Counted from the stretch's first letter, positions 54,753 through 63,911 are shown. The stretch is 64,000 nt of DNA from Variovorax sp. OK212 (GCF_900112425.1 NZ_FOLP01000012.1:62001-126000), one strand, 5' to 3'. Notes: a model not told the origin generated them from the letters alone. Numbers and translations: made by a program.

Positions 54753-54953
54753 GGTACACGCCGCATCGATAAAGGCCCTGCCGCGTTTGCGGTTGTGGCC
54801 GCGTTGAATGCAAGGTACGGATAGTTCTGGTGCGTGCGCAATCGGTTGATCGATGACGCGCGCCTTTTCCTCTTTTCCTTTTAGTCGTCCTACTAGGGTG
54901 CGGGACCAACGAAGACAGTCCCGTGGCAGCCTCCAATACGAAACCATATTTTC

Positions 54954-55922
54954 ATGAGCTTTCGCCTTGCAATCTGTACGTCAGTGGCTCATGCCCGCTT
55001 TCAAAAACTGTTGGAGCCACTGTCGCAAGTGGCGGTGCAGTGGGTTTCTGCTGCCGAGCTACCTGAGGCCGCAAATCGGGCCGATGCCTTGGTTCTGTCT
55101 GCGGCTGACTACTTTCCCGCAGTTGCCCATGCGCTTTCCGGTCCCGAAAGCGCCTGCAGGTGGTTGCAGCTGCTGACCGCTGGCTATGAGACCCTTCAGA
55201 TGCATGGCGTACCCGATCGTCTGGAGGTGACAAACGCGGGGTCGGTGTGGTCACCTATGGTGGCCGAGCACGCAATGGCCATGATTCTTGCGGTGGCGCG
55301 CCGTGTGCCGGCGTTGCTCGCGGCGCAAGCCCGTGGCCAGTGGGATGACAGTATCCGTCAGGATATGGCTATGCTGTTTGGCGCGCGTCTCGTCATCGTC
55401 GGCATGGGGAGCATTGGGGGTGAGCTTGCGCGCCGCGCGCGAGCTTTTGGCATGCACGTGACCGGTGTGAGTCGCAGCGGACGCGCCCACCCAGATGCCG
55501 ACCAGGTGCTGCCCGTGAGCTGCCTGCATGAAGCGCTATCGCAGGCCGACTTTGTCGTCTGCGCAGTTCCCGGCTCACCCACAAACACCGGCCTTATCGG
55601 CGCGAGCGAACTCGCAGCCTGTTCGCGCCAGACGGTGATCGTGAACCTGGGCCGTGGCAACGTCATCGATACACCCGCGCTGCTGCACGCCCTGCAGACG
55701 GGCATCATCTCCGGTGCTGCGCTCGATGTGACCGACCCTGAGCCACTGCCCGAGGGCCACCCTCTGTGGCAGATGCCGAACGTGATCATCTCGCCTCACC
55801 TCGGTGGCGCTGCGCCCGAGCGTTATTACGACCGTCTTGCGCACCATGTAGTCCACAACCTCCAAGCCCGCCTTGCTGGCCAGCCACTCAAGGACCGAAT
55901 TGAATTCCGCGCGTCCGCATGA
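54954..55922 (+). CDS. D-2-hydroxyacid dehydrogenase (NAD(P)-dependent)
   Basis: A 322-residue member of the D-isomer 2-hydroxyacid dehydrogenase family. Cofactor motif VIVGMGSIGGELARRARAFG; active-site Arg in VNLGRGNVIDTPALL, Glu in DVTDPEPLPEGHPLWQ, His in ISPHLGGAAPERYYDR. It interconverts a 2-oxo acid and its D-2-hydroxy acid, possibly an aryl-lactate in view of the nearby indolepyruvate oxidoreductase. Separated by 201 bp from the DUF1330 gene; no sigma-54 site was found in that gap. Confidence 0.9.
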   Translation: MSFRLAICTSVAHARFQKLLEPLSQVAVQWVSAAELPEAANRADALVLSAADYFPAVAHALSGPESACRWLQLLTAGYETLQMHGVPDRLEVTNAGSVWSPMVAEHAMAMILAVARRVPALLAAQARGQWDDSIRQDMAMLFGARLVIVGMGSIGGELARRARAFGMHVTGVSRSGRAHPDADQVLPVSCLHEALSQADFVVCAVPGSPTNTGLIGASELAACSRQTVIVNLGRGNVIDTPALLHALQTGIISGAALDVTDPEPLPEGHPLWQMPNVIISPHLGGAAPERYYDRLAHHVVHNLQARLAGQPLKDRIEFRASA

Positions 55923-56055
55923 ACTGCGCAGCCGGTCCTGATCTGATACCACCGCACCTTTGATCCGGCCAGTGCAGGCGTGTGTGCACAGCAGTACCCA
56001 CCGGGATCAATGGTGGGGTATTCGTCTGCAGACTGGACGCGATCAGACTCGGGGG

Positions 56056-56790
56056 CTACTTTTGGATGACCGGCTTGGCAGAAAGCTTGCCGTGCGACCA
56101 GCCGCCATCGCAGACCAGCACCTGGCCCGTCAGGTATCCGGCTTCTTCGCGCGCAAGGAACGCAGCAGTGGTGCCGAACTCTTCAGGCGTTCCGAGACGG
56201 CCAACTGGAATCTCGTCTATGACGGATTGCTGCACACCGAGCTGCTTCATGCGGTCGGTGGCGTGGTAACCAGGGGCCACAGCATTGAAGGTCACGCCCT
56301 GACTGGCGTGTTCCGCACTCAGCGTGGTGAGCAGCCCATGCAGACCGGCGCGCAACGAGGTCGACACCGAGAGATTGGGAACGAAGCGCACACAAGACAC
56401 CGAGGTCACCCAGATCACCCGGCCCCAGCGACGTTCCAGCATCGGCGGCAGCAACTGACCCAGCAGGGCCAATGGGCCTGCCCACAGCAGGTCGAATGAC
56501 TCTTGCCAGGCTTCTGCACTAACGCTCAGGGTCGTTCCCTTGGCGGGACCCGGACCGTTGACGATAAGGATGTCAGGCTTGATGTTTGAGCTCGCCAGAG
56601 CCTGGGCACAGGCTGCCGGCGAGGCCTTGTCGTGGAAGTCGAGGTGCACGATGTCGTTCACCACGCTGTCTTTGGAAGGCGCGCGCGAACTGGTTGACAC
56701 CACGTGTACGCCTTGCTGGCGCAGGGCGAGGGCGATTCCGCCGCCGAGGCCACTGGTGCCGCCGCAAACGAGGGCTGTTCGAACTGTCAT
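56056..56790 (-). CDS. Divergent SDR lacking the Tyr-x-x-x-Lys motif
   Basis: A 244-residue Rossmann-fold SDR starting MTVRTALVCGGTSGLGGGIA, with NGPGPAKG in place of NNAG. After the conserved Ser region (VIWVTSVSCVRFVP) the catalytic Tyr/Lys site reads LSVSTSLRAGLHG: neither Tyr nor Lys is present (Arg at the Lys position). This matches a divergent SDR branch. C-terminus EAGYLTGQVLVCDGGWS is normal. It may still bind NAD(P) but probably works differently or on special substrates. It follows the FAD dehydrogenase in one operon. Confidence 0.85.
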   Translation of the reverse strand: MTVRTALVCGGTSGLGGGIALALRQQGVHVVSTSSRAPSKDSVVNDIVHLDFHDKASPAACAQALASSNIKPDILIVNGPGPAKGTTLSVSAEAWQESFDLLWAGPLALLGQLLPPMLERRWGRVIWVTSVSCVRFVPNLSVSTSLRAGLHGLLTTLSAEHASQGVTFNAVAPGYHATDRMKQLGVQQSVIDEIPVGRLGTPEEFGTTAAFLAREEAGYLTGQVLVCDGGWSHGKLSAKPVIQK

Positions 56791-56828
56791 GGAATGGGTC
56801 TCCTGTGTATTGGGATGAGAAATTGGGT

Positions 56829-58256
56829 TCAAGCCCTGGGCAGGACTTTTCCGGGGTTGAGGATGTTGTGTGGGTCGAGGGCCTGCTTGAGGGCGCGCAT
56901 CATGGCAGTACCCGCCTGCCCATGCTCCCTGACCAGATAACGGGCCTTGTGCAGGCCCACACCGTGCTCACCGGTGCAAGTGCCTCCAAGACGGATGGCC
57001 CGCTCCACCAAGCGGTGGCCAAAGGCCTCAGCCGCTTCGATCTCTGAGGGAGAATCGGGGTCGAGTAACACCATACAGTGGAAGTTGCCATCACCCACGT
57101 GCCCGAAGACCGGAACCAGCAACTGGTGCTCAGCGATGTCAGTCTGTGTCTGTTCGATGCATTCGGCCAGGGCGGTGAGAGGGACGCAGACGTCGGTGGA
57201 CAGGCTGCGGGAACCGGCCCGCAGTTGCAGGCAGGCAAAGTATGCATGGTGGCGAGGGGTCCACAAGCGAGAGCGCTCTTCGGGGCGGCTGGCCCACTGA
57301 AATTCACCCCCGCCGTGAACGTTGGTGAGCTCGCGCATCACCTCGGTCTGCGCATTGATCTGTTCCTGGCTGCCCACGAACTCTAGAAACAGCGTAGGCT
57401 CTTCGCGTAGAGCGGTTCTGCTGTGGGCATTGATGGCGCGCAGTGCGAGCGCGTCCAGCATCTCGGCACGCGCCAGTGGGACGCCATGCTGGATGGCCTC
57501 AATCACGCACTGGACGGCGGAGCGCACATTGGGGAAAGTGACCACGGCAGCAGCGATCGCTTCGGGCAGCGGGTGCAAACGAACCGTGACCTCGGTGATC
57601 AGGCCCAGGGTGCCTTCGGAACCGCAAAACAGTTGCGTGAGGTTGTAGCCGGCAGAGCTTTTGCGGGCGCGGGAGGCGGTGCGGACGACCTCCCCTTCAG
57701 CCGTGACGACCTCCAGGTTCACAATGTTGTCGCGCATGGTGCCGTAGCGGACGGTGTTGGTACCAGAAGCGCCGGTCGCGACCATGCCACCCATGCTGGC
57801 GTCGGCACCAGGGTCAACCGAGAAGAATAGACCAGTGCCTTGCAAGGCTGCATTGAGTTGGGTCCGCGTGACGCCTGCCTGTACTGTGGCGTTGAGATCG
57901 CCGGGACGAAGTTCCAACACCTGATTCATCTGTGAGAAGTCGACGCAGACCCCACCTTGCACGGCGAGAAAGTGTCCCTCAACGGATGAGCCTGCGCCGT
58001 AGCCAATGACAGGCGTTTTGTCCGCTGAGCAGGCTGACAACACGAAAGCCACCTCTTCGGTGCTGTGCACAAAGACCACGGCGTCTGGCGGCTGTGTCGG
58101 GAAGAACGATTCGTCGCGGCCGTGTTGCTGCAGAACGGCCGCGCTCGTCGAGAGGCGGTCGCCGAAACGCTCCTTGAGCGTGGTCAGCAGTGGGCTGGAG
58201 GGGGGGCGCCTTTGTGTGGATGTGGTGGGAATCGCGCCAATATTCGTCGCGTGCAT
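56829..58256 (-). CDS. FAD-linked D-lactate dehydrogenase-type oxidase
   Basis: A 475-residue enzyme of the D-lactate dehydrogenase (cytochrome)/GlcD family. FAD domain: PVIGYGAGSSVEGHFLAVQG, VDPGADASMGGMVATGASGT, LFCGSEGTLGLITEVTVRLH. C-terminal domain: VPVFGHVGDGNFHCMVLLDP and GGTCTGEHGVGLHKARYLV. It oxidises a D-2-hydroxy acid to the 2-oxo acid without NAD. Together with the D-2-hydroxyacid dehydrogenase and the fused 2-oxoacid:ferredoxin oxidoreductase it suggests D-aryllactate or D-lactate use. A weaker sigma-54-like element lies upstream at 58329-58344. Confidence 0.9.
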   Translation of the reverse strand: MHATNIGAIPTTSTQRRPPSSPLLTTLKERFGDRLSTSAAVLQQHGRDESFFPTQPPDAVVFVHSTEEVAFVLSACSADKTPVIGYGAGSSVEGHFLAVQGGVCVDFSQMNQVLELRPGDLNATVQAGVTRTQLNAALQGTGLFFSVDPGADASMGGMVATGASGTNTVRYGTMRDNIVNLEVVTAEGEVVRTASRARKSSAGYNLTQLFCGSEGTLGLITEVTVRLHPLPEAIAAAVVTFPNVRSAVQCVIEAIQHGVPLARAEMLDALALRAINAHSRTALREEPTLFLEFVGSQEQINAQTEVMRELTNVHGGGEFQWASRPEERSRLWTPRHHAYFACLQLRAGSRSLSTDVCVPLTALAECIEQTQTDIAEHQLLVPVFGHVGDGNFHCMVLLDPDSPSEIEAAEAFGHRLVERAIRLGGTCTGEHGVGLHKARYLVREHGQAGTAMMRALKQALDPHNILNPGKVLPRA

Positions 58257-58328
58257 TGCGAATGTTTCCAGGTCCTAGATAAACGGATGGTCCGCCGCGT
58301 TTTCGTCAACGCAGCGATCGCTATGCAG

Positions 58329-58344
58329 CGCAAGAATCAGGCCC
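58329..58344 (-). promoter_or_regulatory. Candidate sigma-54 promoter of the FAD D-lactate dehydrogenase
   Basis: Minus-strand GGGCCTGATTCTTGCG keeps GG and GC ten apart and TTGC, with mismatches in the -24 box. Predicted start about 58318, 62 bases before the ATG at 58256. Confidence 0.4.
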
Positions 58345-58383
58345 GCCATTCAGAGGTCGCAAAGCTGCTTTCCATGGGTGGCT

Positions 58384-58402
58384 GTGTCTTTGTCAAAGAC
58401 AC
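58384..58402. promoter_or_regulatory. 19-bp perfect palindrome, shared enhancer candidate
   Basis: GTGTCTTTGTCAAAGACAC has 9-bp perfect arms and a one-base centre. It is ~148 bp upstream of the oxidoreductase start predicted from 58515-58530 and ~75 bp upstream of the divergent candidate at 58329-58344. Its half-site TGTCTTT recurs near other sigma-54 promoters in the window. The rest of 58257-58601 has no supported gene. Confidence 0.65.
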
Positions 58403-58514
58403 GCTGGCGTTTCGAGCAACACCCTTTGCGTCGTTTGAAGCACAGCATCCGTGAAACGCGTGTTATTCAGGCCCAGGAAGGCCGGTAGGGTTGGGGTTTA
58501 CGCGCGGAGTCACA

Positions 58515-58530
58515 TGGCATGCAGTTTGCG
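58515..58530 (+). promoter_or_regulatory. Sigma-54 promoter of the indolepyruvate oxidoreductase operon
   Basis: TGGCATGCAGTTTGCG fits TGGCAY-N5-TTGC. Predicted start about 58541, 61 bases before the ATG at 58602. Confidence 0.8.
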
Positions 58531-58601
58531 AAGTGATGGTTTTGTGGCGAATGCCTTGCGTGTTCTCCAAAGTATTAGCCCAACCCCGAGATCTGAACCC
58601 C

Positions 58602-61600
58602 ATGAATGCACCTTTGCCCGAGTCCGTTCGAAAAAACCTGGAGAGCGCGTCTCTCGATGACAAATACAGCCTGGACCGTGGACGTGCCTTCATGAGTGGT
58701 GTGCAGGCGCTGGTGCGTTTGCCCATGCTGCAGCGCCAGCGAGACAAAGCCGTTGGTCTCAACACAGGTGGATTCATCAGCGGGTACCGCGGCAGCCCAC
58801 TGGGCTCTTATGACCAAGCATTGTGGTCGGCACAGCAGCACCTCAAGGCCAACCACATCGTTTTCCAGCCCGGCGTGAACGAAGAGTTGGCTGCGACCGC
58901 GCTTTGGGGAACTCAGCAACTCGATTTGTATCCGCAGAGCAAGCAATACGACGGCGTGTTCGGCATCTGGTACGGCAAGGGTCCGGGCGTGGACCGCTGC
59001 GCCGACGTATTCAAACACGGCAACATGGCCGGTACCGCGAAGTACGGTGGTGTGATTGCAATTGCAGGTGACGACCACGCGGCCAAGAGCAGCACCGTGG
59101 CGCACCAGAGCGACCAACTGTTCATGCACTGCAGCATGCCGGTGTTCTTCCCATCCAGCGTACAGGACATCCTCGACATGGGGTTGCATGCATTTGCGCT
59201 GGGCCGTTACGCGGGAGTGTGGACCGGCATGAAAACCATCCAGGAGGTCGTCGAGTCTTCGGCTTCGGTGAGCGTGGACCCCGACCGCGTGAAGATTATC
59301 CTGCCCGAGGATGTGGCGCTGCCTGCGAGCGGTGTGCACATCCGGTGGCCCGACACGCCGCTGGAGCAGGAGGCGCGGCTGTTCGACACGAAGTGGCATG
59401 CCGCGCTGGCCTACATGCGCGCCAACCGCCTGAACCACAACGTGATTGAAGGCCCGCAGGATCGATTCGGCATCATTGCCAGCGGCAAGGCCTACAACGA
59501 CACGCGTCAAGCCTTGTCTGACTTGGGACTTGACGACGCTACGTGCCGCCGCTTGGGCATCCGCCTGCACAAGGTTAACGTGGTGTGGCCGCTAGAGCCG
59601 AGCGCCACACGTGAGTTTGCCCAGGGTCTGCAGGAGATCTTGGTGGTTGAAGAGAAGCGCGAGATCATGGAGAGCCAGATAAAAGAACTGCTCTACGGCT
59701 GGCGCGACGATGTGAAACCCACGGTTTTGGGCAAGTATGACCCCGTGGCTGGCCTGCTGGCCGATGGCATGCAGGCGAACCCAGCGGACCACTGGCTGTT
59801 GCGCGCCAAGGCGGACCTGACGCCGGCGCTGATCGCCAAGGCCATTGCTAAGCGCCTGCGCGCTCTAGGTCTGGCGCCCGAGGGCAGTGAGGTGGCTGCG
59901 CGTATGGACGCACGTCTGGCCGCGGTTATGCATCGGGAACAGACGCTCAACAATCAAACCACAGAAACAGGTGAGCGCCAGCCCTGGTTCTGCAGTGGAT
60001 GTCCACATAACACCAGCACGCGCGTGCCTGAAGGCTCGCGTGCCATGGCCGGCATCGGTTGCCATCACATGGTGCTCACCATGGACCGTAGCACGAGTAC
60101 CTTCAGCCAGATGGGTGGCGAGGGCGCGGCCTGGGTGGGGCAGGCACCGTTCACCAGCGACACGCACGTGTTCTCCAACCTCGGTGATGGCACCTACTTC
60201 CACAGTGGGCTTCTAGCAATCCGTCAGAGCATCGCTGCGGGCGTGAACATAACCTACAAGATTCTCTACAACGACGCAGTGGCCATGACCGGCGGGCAGC
60301 GCGTGGGCGAGCGACCGGAAGGCCACAGCGTGCTGCAGATCCAGAAGAGCCTGCTCTCGGAGGGGATCAAGAAGCTCGTCATCGTGACAGACGAGCCACA
60401 GAAGTACGAGGGTGTGGCTCTGGAGTCAGGTGTGACCGTGCACCACCGCGACGAACTCGATACGATCCAGCGCGAGTTTCGCGAGTTGTTGGGTACGACC
60501 GCGATCATCTATGACCAGACCTGCGCCACCGAGAAGCGCCGTCGCCGCAAGCGCGGCAAGCTGGCTACGCCGGCCAAGACGGTTGTGATTAACGAGCTGG
60601 TGTGCGAAGGCTGTGGCGACTGTTCAGTGCAGTCGAACTGCCTGTCGGTGGAGCCGCTGGAAACGGAGTTCGGCCGGAAGCGCCGCATCAACCAAAACAG
60701 CTGCAACAAGGACTTCTCCTGTGTGAAAGGCTTCTGTCCGAGCTTCGTCACCGTGGAAGGTGGAACGCCGAAAAAGCAGCAGAAGAAACAGCGCGATCCG
60801 TCTGTGCAACTTGCGTTGCCCGAGCCGGTGCTGCCCTCGACCGAGGAGCCCTGGAGCATCATTGTGGCGGGCGTAGGCGGCACCGGTGTGATCACGATTG
60901 GGCAACTGCTGGGTATGGCCGCGCAACTGGAAGGCAAGGGCGTGGTGACGCAGGACGCGGCCGGCCTGGCACAAAAGGGTGGTGCCACCTGGAGTCACGT
61001 GCAGATCGCCAACCGACCCGAGGCTATCCTCACCACCAAGATCGACGTCGCGAAGGCCGACCTGGTGATCGCTTGTGATGCGATCGTGGGTGCGAGCAAG
61101 TACACCATGAGTGTGATGCGCGAAGGCCACACCCAGGTGGCACTGAACACGCACGGTACGCCCACAGCGGCTTTTGTACGCAACCCGCAATGGAGTTTTC
61201 CGGGCGAAAACTGCGAGACGGTGCTGGCCGCCACGGTTGGCGCGGAAAGGGTGGGCGGCTTTGATGCCGAGGAAGTGGCCGTGGAGCTGGTGGGTGACGC
61301 GATCTACACCAACCCGCTGATGCTGGGCTATGCGTGGCAGAAGGGCCATGTGCCACTGTCACACGCCGCGCTGATGCGCGCTCTGGAGCTCAACGGCGTA
61401 CAGATCGAAAACAACAAGGCGGCCTTCGAATGGGGCCGGCGTTGCGCCCACGACCTGAGGTCTGTGAAGGCACTTTTTCAGGCCGCTTCGGTGATCCAGT
61501 TCGTTCGTAAGCCTTCGCTGGACGAGATCGTGAAGCAGCGCGTAGATTTTCTCACCGAATACCAGAACGCGGCCTACGCGGTCGCGTACAGTTCTTTCGT

Positions 61601-62162
61601 CGAGCACGTGCGCGCAACCGAAGCGCCGTTGTCAAGCACACGCCTCAGCGAGACCGTGGCGCGCTACCTCTTCAAACTCATGGCATACAAGGATGAGTAT
61701 GAGGTCGCTCGCCTGCACACCGATCCTGCGTTCACGAAACGAATCGCTGAGATGTTCGAGGGCGACGTGAAAGTAGTGCACCACCTGGCTCCGCCCCTGT
61801 TAGCCAAAACCAACGCCAAGGGAGAGCTGATCAAGCAGGCCTACAGCGGGTGGATCCGGTGGGGATTTTGGCTTTTGCGACGCATGAAAGGTTTGCGTGG
61901 CACGCCTTTCGATCCTTTCGGCCGCACCGAAGAGCGCAAGACCGAGCGGGCCCTGATCGGCGAGTACAAGAGTTGCGTGGAGGAGCTGATTCTGGGCTTG
62001 ACGCGTGACAAGCTGGCATTGGCGGTCGAGATCGCCGCCATCCCGGAGCAGATACGTGGCTACGGGCATGTGAAGGCTCGGCACCTAGCGCTGGCGCGCA
62101 CTCAGTGGGACTCACTTCGAGGGCAATGGCGGGACGATGGCGCAAAGCGCCGCGTCGCTTGA
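58602..62162 (+). CDS. Fused indolepyruvate:ferredoxin oxidoreductase
   Basis: A 1186-residue fusion of the alpha and beta parts of a 2-oxoacid:ferredoxin oxidoreductase. N-terminal pyrimidine-type domain: GGFISGYRGSPLGSYDQALW; TPP domain around residue 527: SNLGDGTYFHSGL...YNDAVAMTGGQR; a cysteine cluster near 667-705 (VCEGCGDCSVQSNC and CNKDFSCVKGFC) for iron-sulfur centres; C-terminal gamma domain from ~750: VAGVGGTGVITIGQLLG. It converts aryl-2-oxo acids (indole-, phenyl-pyruvate) to aryl-acetyl-CoA. Start MNAPLPESVRKNLE chosen at 58602. Branched-chain or other 2-oxo acids are possible substrates. Confidence 0.92.
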   Translation: MNAPLPESVRKNLESASLDDKYSLDRGRAFMSGVQALVRLPMLQRQRDKAVGLNTGGFISGYRGSPLGSYDQALWSAQQHLKANHIVFQPGVNEELAATALWGTQQLDLYPQSKQYDGVFGIWYGKGPGVDRCADVFKHGNMAGTAKYGGVIAIAGDDHAAKSSTVAHQSDQLFMHCSMPVFFPSSVQDILDMGLHAFALGRYAGVWTGMKTIQEVVESSASVSVDPDRVKIILPEDVALPASGVHIRWPDTPLEQEARLFDTKWHAALAYMRANRLNHNVIEGPQDRFGIIASGKAYNDTRQALSDLGLDDATCRRLGIRLHKVNVVWPLEPSATREFAQGLQEILVVEEKREIMESQIKELLYGWRDDVKPTVLGKYDPVAGLLADGMQANPADHWLLRAKADLTPALIAKAIAKRLRALGLAPEGSEVAARMDARLAAVMHREQTLNNQTTETGERQPWFCSGCPHNTSTRVPEGSRAMAGIGCHHMVLTMDRSTSTFSQMGGEGAAWVGQAPFTSDTHVFSNLGDGTYFHSGLLAIRQSIAAGVNITYKILYNDAVAMTGGQRVGERPEGHSVLQIQKSLLSEGIKKLVIVTDEPQKYEGVALESGVTVHHRDELDTIQREFRELLGTTAIIYDQTCATEKRRRRKRGKLATPAKTVVINELVCEGCGDCSVQSNCLSVEPLETEFGRKRRINQNSCNKDFSCVKGFCPSFVTVEGGTPKKQQKKQRDPSVQLALPEPVLPSTEEPWSIIVAGVGGTGVITIGQLLGMAAQLEGKGVVTQDAAGLAQKGGATWSHVQIANRPEAILTTKIDVAKADLVIACDAIVGASKYTMSVMREGHTQVALNTHGTPTAAFVRNPQWSFPGENCETVLAATVGAERVGGFDAEEVAVELVGDAIYTNPLMLGYAWQKGHVPLSHAALMRALELNGVQIENNKAAFEWGRRCAHDLRSVKALFQAASVIQFVRKPSLDEIVKQRVDFLTEYQNAAYAVAYSSFVEHVRATEAPLSSTRLSETVARYLFKLMAYKDEYEVARLHTDPAFTKRIAEMFEGDVKVVHHLAPPLLAKTNAKGELIKQAYSGWIRWGFWLLRRMKGLRGTPFDPFGRTEERKTERALIGEYKSCVEELILGLTRDKLALAVEIAAIPEQIRGYGHVKARHLALARTQWDSLRGQWRDDGAKRRVA

Positions 62163-62173
62163 AGGCAGAACTC

Positions 62174-63025
62174 ATGACCGATGTACAGTGTGTCGGTGTG
62201 GTGGGTGCGGGCACCATGGGTAGCGGCATTGCGCAGGTGTGTGCAGCCGCCGGACTGGACGTGGTGCTGTTGGACGTGTCCGAAGCGGCGCTAGAACGAG
62301 GGGTTGCCGCCATTGCCGCCAGCTTGGATAAGCGCGTGCAAAAGGGTGCGCTGAGCGCCCAAGAGAAGCAGGCGACTTTGCAGCGTTTGCAGACAACGAT
62401 TCGCTACGAAGACCTGGCGCGGGTGCAGATAGCGATCGAGACTGCAACGGAACAACCCCAGCTCAAGTTCGAACTGCTGCGCCGCATGGAGAGCGCATTG
62501 CCGTCCCATGCATTGATCGGTTCCAACACCTCATCCATTTCCATCACGCAACTGGCGGCAGCATTGCGTGAGCCCTCTCACTTGGTGGGGCTGCACTTCT
62601 TCAACCCGGTGCCGGCGATGGCATTGGTGGAAGTCATCCGCGGCCTCCAGACGAGCGAAGATGCGTACGATCGGGCAATGGTCTTTGCCAGGGCGCTCGG
62701 CAAGACGCCCATACCCGTGGCCAACCGCCCCGGCTTCGTGGTCAACCGCATCTTGATTCCCATGGTCAACGAGGCCATCTTTGCGGTGCAGGAGCGGCTA
62801 GGCAGCGTTGACGACATCGACACTGCGATGCAGATCGGCGGTGGCCACCCCATTGGGCCGTTGCGACTAGCCGACGTAGTGGGCCTGGATGTGGTGCTGG
62901 CGGTGATGGAGGTGCTGCAGGGCAGCTTTGGCGACAACAAATACCGTCCTGCGTTTCTACTGCGGGAGATGGTTCAGGCCGGTCTTCTCGGCCGAAAAAC
63001 TGGTCAAGGTTTCTACAAGTATTGA
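62174..63025 (+). CDS. 3-hydroxybutyryl-CoA dehydrogenase family protein
   Basis: A 283-residue dehydrogenase: VGVVGAGTMGSGIAQVCAAA, SNTSSISITQLAAALREPSH, LVGLHFFNPVPAMALVEVIR (catalytic His), NRPGFVVNRILIPMVNEAIF and GLLGRKTGQGFYKY. It starts 11 bp after the oxidoreductase stop, so both are co-expressed. It is the third such enzyme in the window and of normal unfused length. Confidence 0.92.
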   Translation: MTDVQCVGVVGAGTMGSGIAQVCAAAGLDVVLLDVSEAALERGVAAIAASLDKRVQKGALSAQEKQATLQRLQTTIRYEDLARVQIAIETATEQPQLKFELLRRMESALPSHALIGSNTSSISITQLAAALREPSHLVGLHFFNPVPAMALVEVIRGLQTSEDAYDRAMVFARALGKTPIPVANRPGFVVNRILIPMVNEAIFAVQERLGSVDDIDTAMQIGGGHPIGPLRLADVVGLDVVLAVMEVLQGSFGDNKYRPAFLLREMVQAGLLGRKTGQGFYKY

Positions 63026-63248
63026 CCAATTTTGATGGGTTGCGGTGCCACCAATCTATCGATGACGGCGGTTCCGTTCTGGCCATGCAGAGAGCCATCC
63101 CAGCCCCCTGAATTCGTTCTACGCGTTAACCCTACGGGGGCAAGAAGTGCTGTTCTTGGCGAATACACAACTGGCTTGACGGAACACACCGCGCGTCTGT
63201 GAGGACACCTGAAACAGCGATGCGCCGCTCCAACTACGCAAAAAGCGT

Positions 63249-63264
63249 TGGCATGTGGCTTGCG
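63249..63264 (+). promoter_or_regulatory. Sigma-54 promoter of the TRAP transporter genes
   Basis: TGGCATGTGGCTTGCG fits TGGCAY-N5-TTGC. Predicted start about 63275, 55 bases before the dctQ-like ATG. The 63026-63248 part of the gap shows no gene. Confidence 0.8.
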
Positions 63265-63280
63265 TAATAAGACAGCACGG

Positions 63281-63303
63281 GCCCTTCTTTTTTTCCGAAG
63301 GGC
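63281..63303 (+). promoter_or_regulatory. Hairpin in the TRAP gene leader
   Basis: GCCCTTC and GAAGGGC flank a T-rich nine-base loop, placed between the predicted start site (63275) and the ribosome site GTAGGAGA (63317-63324). It could protect the 5' end or attenuate; no T-run follows the stem. Confidence 0.4.
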
Positions 63304-63329
63304 AACGATCTAACTGTAGGAGACAGCGA

Positions 63330-63911
63330 ATGAAAACAAGGGGAGACGCCCTTACGGAAGTACTTGAAGAGGTCATGGGCTGGACGTTGGCAGTGATGCT
63401 GCTTCTTGTTTTTGGCAACGTGGTGCTTCGATACGGATTCAACTCCGGCATCCCGATCTCTGAGGAGCTGGCTCGCTACCTGTTTGTGGGCATGACGTTC
63501 ATGGGCGCTGTGGTTGGCCTTCACAGACGACAGCATCTTGGTCTGGACATGCTCGTTCAGCGCCTGCCGTCTTGGGGGCGAAGGCTCGCAGCGATAGCTG
63601 GACACTTGGTGATGCTGCTTTGCTGCGCTGTGCTGTTCTGGGGAAGTCTTGAGCAGATGAAGGTCAACCAAGGCAACCGCTCCCCGGCAATGGACATGCC
63701 GCTGTCCATCATCTATGGCGGCGCAGCTTTCGCTGGTCTGGTCATGACGTTGATTCTGCTGATCTCCTTGTTTCGTCTTCTAACGGGTAGGGCAACAGCC
63801 GACGATCTCAAGATGAGTACCGATGACGCAGAACAGGCAATGCACGAAGTAGAGCTCGTCACCCTGTCAATCAATGCAGGCGAAATGAAGGTCGCGGGGG
63901 CTCGGAAATGA
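63330..63911 (+). CDS. TRAP transporter small membrane subunit (DctQ-like)
   Basis: A 193-residue membrane protein with four hydrophobic segments: GWTLAVMLLLVFGNVVLRYG, YLFVGMTFMGAVVGLHRRQH, LVMLLCCAVLFWGSLEQMK and IYGGAAFAGLVMTLILLISL. The motif NSGIPISEELARYLFVGM and LGLDMLVQRLP are typical of DctQ. It starts at 63330 and overlaps the large subunit by ATGA. TRAP systems import organic acids using ion gradients; the receptor gene is not in the window. Confidence 0.9.
   Translation: MKTRGDALTEVLEEVMGWTLAVMLLLVFGNVVLRYGFNSGIPISEELARYLFVGMTFMGAVVGLHRRQHLGLDMLVQRLPSWGRRLAAIAGHLVMLLCCAVLFWGSLEQMKVNQGNRSPAMDMPLSIIYGGAAFAGLVMTLILLISLFRLLTGRATADDLKMSTDDAEQAMHEVELVTLSINAGEMKVAGARK

Noticed and set aside
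54753..54953. Search for a sigma-54 promoter before the D-2-hydroxyacid dehydrogenase
   Set aside because: No site with correct spacing and box sequences was found.
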